Shown here in pieces: positions 19,195 to 26,992 of a DNA stretch of 55,887 nucleotides. The stretch's first letter is position 1. Each line of letters opens with the position of its first letter. The notes under the pieces are model-generated. The model was given only the letters and a program-made list of their open reading frames with translations, was not told the origin of the DNA and did no database searches. The stretch is from CALFCE01 sp964411665 (GTDB lineage Bacteria > Pseudomonadota > Gammaproteobacteria > Granulosicoccales > Granulosicoccaceae), in the NCBI GenBank assembly GCA_964411665.1, contig CAYPMR010000018.1, forward strand, positions 1-55,887, given 5' to 3'. A program made the position numbers and the translations under genes.

Positions 19195-20421
19195 GTGGAT
19201 GTAGCCGTTATTGGTTCCGGCTACACAGGACTTCACACCGCCTTGCAAACTGCACGCGGCGGCCTCTCAACGCTGATACTGGAAGCAGGTGATCCGGGAC
19301 ATGGCTGCAGTACTCGCAATGGTGGGCAGATCAGCTCCAGTATCAAACCCTCCACCGAGCAGTTAGCCAAGAAGGTCGGTATTGACCGGGCGAAAGCAAT
19401 ACGGCAGGAAGGTGAGACGGCACTTCAATGGATAGAAGATTTCCTGACAGCCGAATCGATCGAATGCGATTTCGTTCGCAATGGGCGATTTCATGCGGCT
19501 CATACACCAGCACAGTTTGACAGTATCTCCAGAGAGGCAGACGAGCTAAGAAAGAATGAGGGCTTGGAGGCCTTTAGCGTGTCAAAGCAGGAGCAGCGTT
19601 CAGAATTGGGATCAGATGTTTATCACGGCGGTGTTGTGTTTCCCCGTCATGCATCCTTACATGCTGCGAAATACCATCACGGGCTTTTGAAACTGGCATT
19701 GTCCGCTGGTGCCACTGTAGTGCCTAAATGCCCGGTTGAATCAATTGTTCGTATTGCCGACAGTGGTGATAAACAATTTGAAATTAAATCAACCCTTGGT
19801 GTCACCGTCGCACGTAATGTGATGATAGCTACCAATGGCTATACCAGTGAATTAACGCCCTGGTTTCACCGTCGAATCATTCCGATAGGTAGCTATGTCA
19901 TTGCCACCGAACTTCTTGATCAAGGTTTGGTGGACGAGCTTTTCCCCACACAACGAATAGCCAGTGATACGTGCCGGGTGGTTTATTACTATCGCGCTTC
20001 TCCGGATCGCCGCCGGGTTTTGTTCGGTGGGCGAGTGTCAGCTGATGAAACTGATCCAGGCATCAGTGGACCTCGCTTGCATCAGCAAATGTGTCGAATT
20101 TTCCCACAATTGCAGGAAACGAAAATTTCCCACAGCTGGACTGGGACTGTTGGCTATACCTTTGATACCCTGGCACATACCGGTGTGCACGAAGGGATGC
20201 ATTATGCGATGGGTTTTTGCGGTTCAGGTGTCTCTATGGCAAGTTATCTGGGCATGCGCTCGGGACAAAAGATTCTGCAACAAGCAGCCGGCAAAACCGC
20301 GCTGGATGATCTGCCATTTCCCAGTCGCCCTCTTTATACAGGCAAACCGTGGTTTTTACCTTCGGTCGTGTCCTGGTACCAATGGCGTGACAAACAGGAG
20401 TGCGCCAAAGCTTCTGCTTAA
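19195..20421 (+). CDS. FAD-dependent oxidoreductase, PuuB-like (amine/amino-acid oxidase family)
   Basis: A DAO-family flavoenzyme of at least 408 residues, resembling gamma-glutamylputrescine oxidase and related amine oxidases. It shows the dinucleotide-binding motif VIGSGYTGL at the very start of the listed frame, the RNGGQ motif near residue 42, ATNGYTSELTPW near 220, and a C-terminal GFCGSGVSMASYLG second FAD contact. The listed start GTG 19195 is the first start codon in the intact frame, but coding similarity continues upstream (see 19053-19194), so the native protein is probably about 40-50 residues longer. It heads an operon with a polyamine-type ABC importer, suggesting that it oxidises the imported amine or its derivative. 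Confidence 0.88.
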   Translation: MDVAVIGSGYTGLHTALQTARGGLSTLILEAGDPGHGCSTRNGGQISSSIKPSTEQLAKKVGIDRAKAIRQEGETALQWIEDFLTAESIECDFVRNGRFHAAHTPAQFDSISREADELRKNEGLEAFSVSKQEQRSELGSDVYHGGVVFPRHASLHAAKYHHGLLKLALSAGATVVPKCPVESIVRIADSGDKQFEIKSTLGVTVARNVMIATNGYTSELTPWFHRRIIPIGSYVIATELLDQGLVDELFPTQRIASDTCRVVYYYRASPDRRRVLFGGRVSADETDPGISGPRLHQQMCRIFPQLQETKISHSWTGTVGYTFDTLAHTGVHEGMHYAMGFCGSGVSMASYLGMRSGQKILQQAAGKTALDDLPFPSRPLYTGKPWFLPSVVSWYQWRDKQECAKASA

Positions 20422-20476
20422 GCTTTATATATAACGACAACAACAATTATCTTTGATCACAAAAGGAGAGTTCAAA

Positions 20477-21559
20477 ATGATTTTAAAGAAAACGATTACG
20501 CATACCGCGGTTAAGTCAACCTTCATTGCGATGGGTATGACGTTAGTTGCAACCGTGGCAACAGCTGCTGATCCCGTGACTGTTGTGTCCTGGGGCGGCT
20601 CTTACGGCGAGGCGCAAGATGCAGCTCTATTTAATGATGCATCGAAAAATTCAGGGATAGAGATTATCCGTGAATCCGGTGCCAGCATGTCCAAGACTTG
20701 TCTGCAAGTTGAGTCCGGCGCTGTAACCTGGGATCTGGTCGTCACAGGCTCCGGGGGTTCTGCATCAGCTGCAGCTAAGGGATGTCTTGAGAAAATTGAC
20801 TATGACGTTGTTGATGTGTCAAATTTTTATCCCAATACTTACACAGACTACTGCGTTGGTTCTGACGTATTTGCCACGGTCATGTCATGGAATACTGAAA
20901 AATACGGTGAACCTGGCAGCGAAGGCGCACCAAGCTCCTGGGCAGACTTTTGGGATGTTGAAAAATTTCCGGGCACACGAGCTTATCGTGCTAACAATGT
21001 AGACGGAGCATTGGAACCTGCTCTTATGGCTGACGGAGTACCGGCAGATAAAGTGTACGACGTACTGTCAACAAAAGAAGGGATAGAGCGCGCCATTAAC
21101 AAGATTCGCGAACTCAAGCCACACATAGAGGTTTTCTGGGAATCAGGCGCAATGCAGGCGCAACTGATGAAAGATGGTGAAGTCGATATGACAACCGGCT
21201 GGAACGGTCGTTTCGATAATGCGAAAAAGGATGGTGCAACTGTCGGTTATACCTTCAATCAGGCCTTACTCGACTATGACTGCTTTGCGATGCCCAAAGG
21301 TGCGCCAAACAAAGACGAAGCAATGAAATTCCTGGCTGAAGTATCCAAAGCAGAATATCAAGCGAATCTGCCTTTTCACATAACCTATGGCCCAACAAAC
21401 CAGAAGGCTTATGAATTGACTACCGCACCTAAAGAGCTAATCGAGTCACTCCCCTCTCACCCCAACAATGTTCCAAAGATGTTGCCGGTGAGCCTTGCCT
21501 GGTACGCAGAGCACCGCACAGAGGCATTGGAACTTTATATCGAGCTGTTAAGCGAGTAG
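20477..21559 (+). CDS. ABC transporter substrate-binding protein, PotD/PotF-like
   Basis: A 360-residue periplasmic binding protein with a Sec signal peptide (cleavage near ATAAD, about residue 28). VVSWGGSYGEAQ at the mature N-terminus and FWESGAMQAQLMKDGEVDM around residue 220 are typical of the spermidine/putrescine and opine-type binding proteins. AAGGAG 9 nt before ATG 20477 sets the start; an upstream TTG in frame is not used. Downstream ATPase and two permeases complete the importer. A polyamine or other short amine/amino-acid ligand is likely, but binding-site residues were not checked against structures. Confidence 0.92.
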   Translation: MILKKTITHTAVKSTFIAMGMTLVATVATAADPVTVVSWGGSYGEAQDAALFNDASKNSGIEIIRESGASMSKTCLQVESGAVTWDLVVTGSGGSASAAAKGCLEKIDYDVVDVSNFYPNTYTDYCVGSDVFATVMSWNTEKYGEPGSEGAPSSWADFWDVEKFPGTRAYRANNVDGALEPALMADGVPADKVYDVLSTKEGIERAINKIRELKPHIEVFWESGAMQAQLMKDGEVDMTTGWNGRFDNAKKDGATVGYTFNQALLDYDCFAMPKGAPNKDEAMKFLAEVSKAEYQANLPFHITYGPTNQKAYELTTAPKELIESLPSHPNNVPKMLPVSLAWYAEHRTEALELYIELLSE

Positions 21560-21586
21560 ACGCGACTTAAAATCGTAACTCTTGTT

Positions 21587-21624
21587 GTCACCGGGTGGCG
21601 CCTGATCTATACGCCCCCGGTGAC
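21587..21624 (+). promoter_or_regulatory. Intercistronic stem-loop between binding-protein and ATPase genes
   Basis: GTCACCGGG (21587-21595) pairs with CCCGGTGAC (21616-21624), and GGCG/CGCC extends the stem inside after one bulged T. There is no strong T run after it. Such structures behind binding-protein genes usually stabilise the upstream mRNA or give partial termination, so that the binding protein is made in excess over membrane components. Confidence 0.7.
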
Positions 21625-21659
21625 TTTACGCATCTCCATACAATTTCAGGGTTCCTCAC

Positions 21660-22775
21660 GTGAATTTGCCACAAAACCCTACATCTAACACTTCGGCTCT
21701 GCCCATCCACATACAGTCATTGACCAAAAAGTACGGTCGTCTGTACGCGCTTGATTCAGTTGATTTAGATATTCAAAGTGGCGAATTTCTGACACTGTTA
21801 GGTCCTTCAGGATCAGGCAAAACTACCCTTTTGATGGCCATAGCCGGTTTCAATCGACCGGATTCCGGCAGTATTAAATTTGGCGATGAAGAGGTTATTC
21901 TCAAACCGCCGCATAAGCGTGAAGTCGGCATGGTGTTTCAAAGCTATGCATTGTTCCCACATATGTCGGTGGCTGAAAATATCGCTTTTCCGCTAAAACT
22001 GCGCGGTGTTAAACGTGATGAGTCCAAGGACAGAGTCAATCAGGCATTAGCTACCGTGCAGCTGGACGGTCTGGGTGATCGCGGTATAGAACAGCTTTCT
22101 GGTGGACAGCGTCAACGTGTAGCACTGGCGCGGGCATTCGTGTTCAAGCCGCGTATATTGCTTATGGATGAACCACTGTCTGCATTGGATAAAAAACTAA
22201 GGGAACAAATGCAGATAGAGTTAAAGAGTCTGCATGAACAGCTTGGCGTGACTACTGTGTATGTCACCCATGACCAACGAGAAGCCTTGACGATGTCTGA
22301 TCGAATTGTCGTAATCAATCATGGACAGCTCAGTCAGATAGATACACCGCATGTTATCTATAACAAACCCGCAAATGCTTTTGTTGCGGACTTTATTGGT
22401 GAATCCACCATGTTGCCATTAAAGCGCAATGATTCAGGCGATATGATCTATCAGGATCAATTAATCGCTACATCCCATACAACCAATGGCAGTGGTGATC
22501 ATTTATTGGTTATACGTCCGGAACGCCTCTATTTGTTAAAAGACTCGACAGTAAATAGTGATCAAACAATAGTTTTTTCAGGTGTGGTCAAGGAATTTGT
22601 ATTTCAGGGTGAAACGGCTTTTGTTGTTATGTCAATGAGCGATCAACATAGTTTATCTTTTCGATTCAGCACAGACGCATCATCGTCGAGCGCATCGTTG
22701 CAGACAGGTCAGCAGATAAGCGTGGGTCTGGAGCGACATAATGTCATCGTTATTCCGAAGGATGAAAGCCCGTGA
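21660..22775 (+). CDS. ABC transporter ATP-binding protein, PotA-like
   Basis: A 371-residue ATPase of the spermidine/putrescine (CUT1-like) group. Walker A GPSGSGKTT at about residue 48, Q-loop VFQSYALFPHM, signature LSGGQRQRVALARA at about 145, Walker B LLMDEPLSALD, and the H-loop VTHDQREAL. A C-terminal TOBE-type region of about 120 residues follows (LLVIRPERLYLL). The GTG start has an AGGG about 9 nt upstream. Its stop overlaps the start of the first permease by 4 bp (GTGA). Confidence 0.95.
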   Translation: MNLPQNPTSNTSALPIHIQSLTKKYGRLYALDSVDLDIQSGEFLTLLGPSGSGKTTLLMAIAGFNRPDSGSIKFGDEEVILKPPHKREVGMVFQSYALFPHMSVAENIAFPLKLRGVKRDESKDRVNQALATVQLDGLGDRGIEQLSGGQRQRVALARAFVFKPRILLMDEPLSALDKKLREQMQIELKSLHEQLGVTTVYVTHDQREALTMSDRIVVINHGQLSQIDTPHVIYNKPANAFVADFIGESTMLPLKRNDSGDMIYQDQLIATSHTTNGSGDHLLVIRPERLYLLKDSTVNSDQTIVFSGVVKEFVFQGETAFVVMSMSDQHSLSFRFSTDASSSSASLQTGQQISVGLERHNVIVIPKDESP

Positions 22776-23677
22776 GTGAGGCTGAGCCAGTAACTGGCAA
22801 ATACGGCATTAACGAGCAAGCACTTAAGCGTCAAGCGTCCAGAGAAAAAAATTGGCTGTTGAGTCTTGCAACTCCTGCGATTGTTTCAATTATTGCTGTT
22901 ATTGTTATACCGGTCGGCTGGCTATTTTACTTATCATTCGTCGGTGGTGATGGGCAGTTTTCGCTTGAAAACTACCACAAGATGATCAAATACAAATCAT
23001 ACGTCAGAGTATTTACAACAACATTTCAAGTCAGCATCCTGACAACCTTGATATGTATATTTCTTGGTTACCCATTGGCATATTTTCTGGCCAGCCTGCC
23101 ATCGAGACTGGCAGGTATATTCATGCTAACGGTATTGCTACCGTTCTGGACTTCTTTGCTGGTACGTACCTATGCCTGGCTGGTGCTGTTGCAGAAGAAA
23201 GGTATTATCAATGATATGGCAATTTCTCTGGGATTTTGGGATACACCGATAAAGCTGGTTCACAATATGACCGGCACGCTTATCGGCATGGCGCACATCA
23301 TGTTGCCATTTCTGGTGCTTCCACTTTATAGCTCCATGCGCAAAATTGATCGTGATTTGATGCAAGCAGCATCCAATCTTGGCGCAACCCCTGTGCAAGC
23401 CTTTTGGCAGGTGTATTTTCCGCTGTCGCGTGCTGGCATGGTTGCAGGGTCTCTAATTGTGTTTGTGCTTTGTCTTGGTTTCTACGTGACACCGGCTGTC
23501 CTTGGCGGGGGACGTGTCATCATGGTTGCTACTCAAATAACGGCAATCCTGGAGAATCAGTTTGATTGGGGAGCGGCAAGTGCGCTGGGAGTGGTCTTGT
23601 TAATAGTCACTTTGCTTGTGTTGTTTATAGCAACGCGTGTGTTCAAGCTGGATGTAGCGCTATTTGGTGAAAAATGA
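22772..23677 (+). CDS. ABC transporter permease, PotB-like
   Basis: A 301-residue inner-membrane permease. After a cytoplasmic lead of about 28 residues come six predicted membrane helices. The cytoplasmic EAA-type coupling loop is visible as AASNLGATPVQAFWQVYFPL at about residues 205-224. It starts with GTG overlapping the ATPase stop by 4 bp, and its end overlaps the region of the second permease start, so the transporter subunits are tightly coupled in translation. Confidence 0.94.
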   Translation: MSEAEPVTGKYGINEQALKRQASREKNWLLSLATPAIVSIIAVIVIPVGWLFYLSFVGGDGQFSLENYHKMIKYKSYVRVFTTTFQVSILTTLICIFLGYPLAYFLASLPSRLAGIFMLTVLLPFWTSLLVRTYAWLVLLQKKGIINDMAISLGFWDTPIKLVHNMTGTLIGMAHIMLPFLVLPLYSSMRKIDRDLMQAASNLGATPVQAFWQVYFPLSRAGMVAGSLIVFVLCLGFYVTPAVLGGGRVIMVATQITAILENQFDWGAASALGVVLLIVTLLVLFIATRVFKLDVALFGEK

Positions 23678-23678
23678 C

Positions 23679-24509
23679 ATGCATTGGTTAAAGCGTCCAG
23701 CATCTGATACCCAGGTTACTCATGGTGCACGATTGTGGCTGTATGTGGTCGCCACAATCATCATGCTGCTACTTGTGATACCGAGTTTTATCGTCATACC
23801 GATGTCTTTCTCTGATTCTAAATTTCTCGAATTCCCCCCCGATATCTGGTCGACACGTTGGTATGATCACTATCTGGGTTCTAAAAAATGGATGAGAGCG
23901 ACAAGCACGTCGTTAAAAATTGGTGTGTTAACCATGTTGGTTGCAACCCCGATTGGCACCATGGCAGCCTACGCGCTCTTTGTTTCCGGACATCGTTTCG
24001 CTCGATTGATTTTCGCGTTTTTGATCACGCCGATGATTGTGCCTGTGATTCTCATCGCTATAGGAACATTCTATGCGTTTGGACGATTCGGTTTGAACAA
24101 CACGATAACCGGACTCGTGTTGGCCCATACTGTTATAGCGATCCCCTTGATCGTAATCGTCATCACTTCCGCCTTACGTAACTATGATCTGGATCAGGAA
24201 CGTGTTGCACGTAGTCTGGGAGCTAGTCGGTTAAAAGCATTTTTCGTTATAACACTGCCACAAATTAAATTTTCTGTAGCCACAGCAGCTTTATTGTCTT
24301 TCCTGACTTCGTTCGACGAGGTCATAATTTCGATATTCGTTTCCGGTGGCAAGAACGCGACTTTAACCAAACATATGTTTGGTGCCTTACGCGATTTTAT
24401 CGATCCAACGATTGCAGCCATCTCGACAATTATGATTCTTGTGTCTTCTATCCTGCTATTGATAACTCAATTTTTTGGCGGCAAATCAAACAATCATGGA
24501 GAAAAATAA
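23679..24509 (+). CDS. ABC transporter permease, PotC-like
   Basis: A 276-residue inner-membrane permease, partner of the PotB-like subunit. Six hydrophobic helices and the EAA loop VARSLGASRLKAFFVITLPQ at about residues 180-200 are seen. ATG 23679 lies 2 nt after the previous stop with GGTGA upstream; in-frame TTG 23664 and GTG 23667 are alternatives. Its stop codon TAA shares its last A with the ATG of the selenoprotein gene (TAATG), showing that the latter belongs to the same operon. Confidence 0.93.
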   Translation: MHWLKRPASDTQVTHGARLWLYVVATIIMLLLVIPSFIVIPMSFSDSKFLEFPPDIWSTRWYDHYLGSKKWMRATSTSLKIGVLTMLVATPIGTMAAYALFVSGHRFARLIFAFLITPMIVPVILIAIGTFYAFGRFGLNNTITGLVLAHTVIAIPLIVIVITSALRNYDLDQERVARSLGASRLKAFFVITLPQIKFSVATAALLSFLTSFDEVIISIFVSGGKNATLTKHMFGALRDFIDPTIAAISTIMILVSSILLLITQFFGGKSNNHGEK

Positions 24510-25744
24510 TGGTTAAAGTGGCTGAAATGCCTGCAATTGGTCGGGGATTTATCTCAGAACTTGAGATGCCCAAATTTGAAAGCCAACCCTGGACCACCCC
24601 CGTCCCTGCTACACAGCGCAGAGTATCCATTGTCTCAACAGCTGCCGTATCACGACGTGGCGAGAAGCCCTTTAGCTGGCTCGCCAAAGACCATCGTGTC
24701 ATTGGTAAAAATGACCGGGATCTGGTGATGACTCACGTTGCCGTTGAGTACGACCGCACCGCCTGGCAACAGGATTTAAACACGATTATACCGCTTGACC
24801 GTCTTGAGGAAATGGCAGGTGCCGGGGAAATCAATTCTGTTGCTGATGAACACTATGCCTTTATGGGTGCCGCTGATCCACGCGATATGGAAAAATCTGC
24901 TCAAGACGTTATTGCACGCATGAAGCAGGAAAATGTAAATACCGTATTTTTGATTCCTGTTTGACCATTTTGTACGCGCGCCGTGTGCGTGCTTGCGCAT
25001 TACTTTGAATCAGCCGGTCTTTCCACAGTACTAGTTGGTTTCGTACGTGAACATATGGAGGCGCTAACACCGCCACGCGCCCTGTTTCTCGATTTTCCGA
25101 TGGGACGACCCATGGGCAAACCAAACGATCCTGAGTTTCAACAAAAGGTAATCCGCTCGGCATTCTCTTTATTTGATCAGGAAAACGGGCCACAGCTTGT
25201 TGATTTCAACGAAAGCATACCGGTTAAAAATGGACGTATGGGTTATGCGTTGCCCGTTGATTTAGTCCTGACCCTTCATGATATTGGTGACCTCGACGTA
25301 TTGTTGAAGGAAGTAGAATCTGAAATATCAGCGCTCGCTCCTGCATACGAGTCAGCAAAGGCCGCGCGAGGACGCACCACCGTTGGTGCAAGTGAACTCG
25401 CTATTGCAGATCTCGCTCCTTACATAGCTTGTTTCGTTAGAGGTGAGAAACCACGTAGTCCCAGAAAAGGTGTGCCACCGATCCCGTTACTTAAGTTAGC
25501 TGTCGAGGATTTAGCTGCTTATTACACTGAAGCTTACACTCATAAAAACAATATTGATAACATTGAACTGCTTGGTGATTGGTTTTGGACGCAAACCAAA
25601 GCTGGGTATCTCGTATTAGGTGTGGAGGCTGCCTCACTTGAAAGCGATGAAGGTGTCCTCCGTCAGATAGTCGATATGTCTCTGATCACACCACGATTTT
25701 GGTCTGAAGGTCCATTGCCAGGCACATCAGGTTCTGGATGGTAA
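24509..25744 (+). CDS. GrdB-family (glycine/sarcosine/betaine reductase B-like) selenoprotein with in-frame TGA
   Basis: One 411-codon reading frame interrupted only by TGA at 24962-24964, read here as selenocysteine 152. The 151 codons before and the 259 after are in the same frame. The residue context is FLIPV-U-PF-C-TRAVCVLA, a UxxC redox motif at the site where the GrdB/PrdB reductase family carries its Sec; the flanks (YAFMGAADPRDMEKSAQDVI before; STVLVGFVREHMEALTPPRA and PMGRPMGKPNDPEFQ after) also suit this family. The start ATG overlaps the permease stop (TAATG) and has GGAG 7 nt upstream. The next possible start, GTG 24983, lies six codons past the TGA, has no ribosome binding site, and would delete the whole first domain. 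No grdA, grdC, grdD or grdE is present, so this is not a classical glycine reductase complex. Cellular role: probably a cytoplasmic thiol/selenol reductase acting on the imported substrate (inference). Confidence 0.85.
24962..24992 (+). promoter_or_regulatory. Selenocysteine TGA codon and candidate bacterial SECIS hairpin
   Basis: Directly after the in-frame TGA an 8-bp stem forms between 24972-24979 (GTACGCGC) and 24985-24992 (GTGCGTGC), with two G-T wobble pairs, closing a 5-nt loop GCCGT (24980-24984). The loop starts 16 nt after the TGA and begins with G, matching the general form of bacterial SECIS elements (short hairpin inside the coding region just after UGA, G early in the loop). It was found by eye, not by a folding program. 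Confidence 0.65.
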
Positions 25745-25869
25745 GTTACAGGACGAATTTGTCGATTTGCGCTGATTTGCGGAACAAGGAGCTTTAAATC
25801 GAGTCGTATACGCAGTTAAGCTATTTTCCAATACTCATATACCTCTGAGCGAACCAAGGACAAAAAAAC

Positions 25870-26835
25870 ATGATCACACAAAATAGACGTGAGTTTCTCG
25901 CATCCATGGCGGGAGTTTCGGCGCTAGGGCTTAGTGGCTCGCTAGCATTTTTACCGTCGAATGCTCTGGCAGATGTACGCGAGAAGGGTTTTTACTCTTT
26001 TAAGGTCGGGCCGGGTCTGGAAGTTATCTCCATTTATGATGGCGTTTGGCAAAAGCCTCACGATGAAAGCTTTATTGTCGGTGCAGATGTCGAGCAGACG
26101 AAAAAAGCCTTAAGAAACGGCAATTTGAAAGATGAATTTATACCCATCGAGTTTGCTTTCACTGTTGTAAAAACAGCAGGCAAAACAATCCTGATAGATG
26201 CAGGGACCGGAAGTCAACTAGCACCGACTGCGGGGTTAGCGAGTTTAGGTATGACTGCTGCTGGCATATCACCTGAAGATATTGATGTAGTGATTATCTC
26301 CCACTTGCATCCGGATCATATATTCGGCTTGATGGAAAAAGAGACTAACGCTCAGATCTACCCGAATGCGGAAATTTTAGTTGGCGAAACCGAGTACGCG
26401 TACTGGACACAAAAGGGGTTGATTGAAACCTTACCTGAACGTCGCCGAGGACTGGCGCAACGCATACAAGCTACTTTCCCAACCTGGAAAAATGTATCGC
26501 AATTTGCTGATGAGTCAGAAATACTGCCAGGGATTAATGCAGTTAACTCTTTTGGTCATACTGCCGGACACACAACCTTCAGATTAAGCTCTGGTGGTCA
26601 GCAATTATTGTTGCTCGGTGACGCTATCGTTGTGCCCGCATTATTTTTACCTAACCTGGACTGGCAATTGTCATTTGATGCGGATAAGGATATGGCGTCG
26701 GCGACACGCAAAGCCCTTGTGGAAGAAGCGGTAGCCGATAACATCACCATTGCAGGCTATCATTTCGGATTTCCGAATTCAGGGAAGATAGAAAAGGATG
26801 GCAAGGGATATGTATTTAGGCCACATTCGGTGTAA
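25870..26835 (+). CDS. Tat-exported MBL-fold metallo-hydrolase (paralogue 1)
   Basis: A 321-residue metallo-beta-lactamase-fold protein. A twin-arginine signal (NRREFLAS, then a Ser/Ala/Leu-rich core ending near NALA, about residue 35) predicts folded export to the periplasm. Metal ligands are visible in SHLHPDH (His145, His147, Asp149, His150), in GHTAGHT (about 235-241), in LLGDAI and in the late GYHFGFPN. AAGGA lies about 10 nt before ATG. It follows the selenoprotein gene by 125 bp on the same strand. A near copy is encoded at 40507-41469. MBL-fold proteins of this type are often lactonases or other hydrolases; the substrate is unknown. Confidence 0.92.
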   Translation: MITQNRREFLASMAGVSALGLSGSLAFLPSNALADVREKGFYSFKVGPGLEVISIYDGVWQKPHDESFIVGADVEQTKKALRNGNLKDEFIPIEFAFTVVKTAGKTILIDAGTGSQLAPTAGLASLGMTAAGISPEDIDVVIISHLHPDHIFGLMEKETNAQIYPNAEILVGETEYAYWTQKGLIETLPERRRGLAQRIQATFPTWKNVSQFADESEILPGINAVNSFGHTAGHTTFRLSSGGQQLLLLGDAIVVPALFLPNLDWQLSFDADKDMASATRKALVEEAVADNITIAGYHFGFPNSGKIEKDGKGYVFRPHSV

Positions 26836-26851
26836 AACACTTTAATGCCTG

Positions 26852-26868
26852 GCGCGGTAAAACCGCGC
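26852..26868 (+). terminator. Short GC hairpin after MBL gene 1
   Basis: GCGCGGT (26852-26858) pairs perfectly with ACCGCGC (26862-26868) around a 3-nt loop, 17 bp after the stop. The tail is only moderately T-rich, so termination may be partial. Confidence 0.6.
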
Positions 26869-26910
26869 TTCATTATCATAATTCTTGTTCTTATCCTTAT
26901 GGTGTTAAAA

Positions 26911-26955
26911 ACGTCATCCCTGCCTTCGCAATTTCCTGCGCAAATGGGATGACGT
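26911..26955. repeat. Extragenic palindrome between convergent genes
   Basis: A perfect 10-bp inverted repeat (ACGTCATCCC at 26911-26920, GGGATGACGT at 26946-26955) encloses a 25-nt loop that itself contains a smaller TTCGCA/TGCGCAA pairing. The form resembles the GTCATCCC...GGGATGAC palindromes scattered in many proteobacterial genomes. It lies between convergent genes and ends in TTATAGTTTTT on the + side, so it probably acts as a terminator as well. A related palindrome follows the second MBL gene. Confidence 0.7.
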
Positions 26956-26992
26956 TATAGTTTTTGCTGGATTACAGAACATCCTTGCTCAA

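Noticed and set aside
24983..25744. A separate gene starting at GTG 24983
   Set aside because: It shares frame with the upstream 151 codons, has no ribosome binding site, and would start inside the conserved UxxC region; Sec readthrough explains the data better.
24509..25744. A nonsense mutation making the GrdB-like gene a pseudogene
   Set aside because: Less likely because the stop is TGA exactly at the expected Sec site, the rest of the frame is intact, and a hairpin follows; cannot be excluded without the Sec machinery.
19195..26835. Classical glycine/betaine/sarcosine reductase operon
   Set aside because: No grdA, grdC, grdD, grdE or thioredoxin genes accompany the GrdB-like gene.
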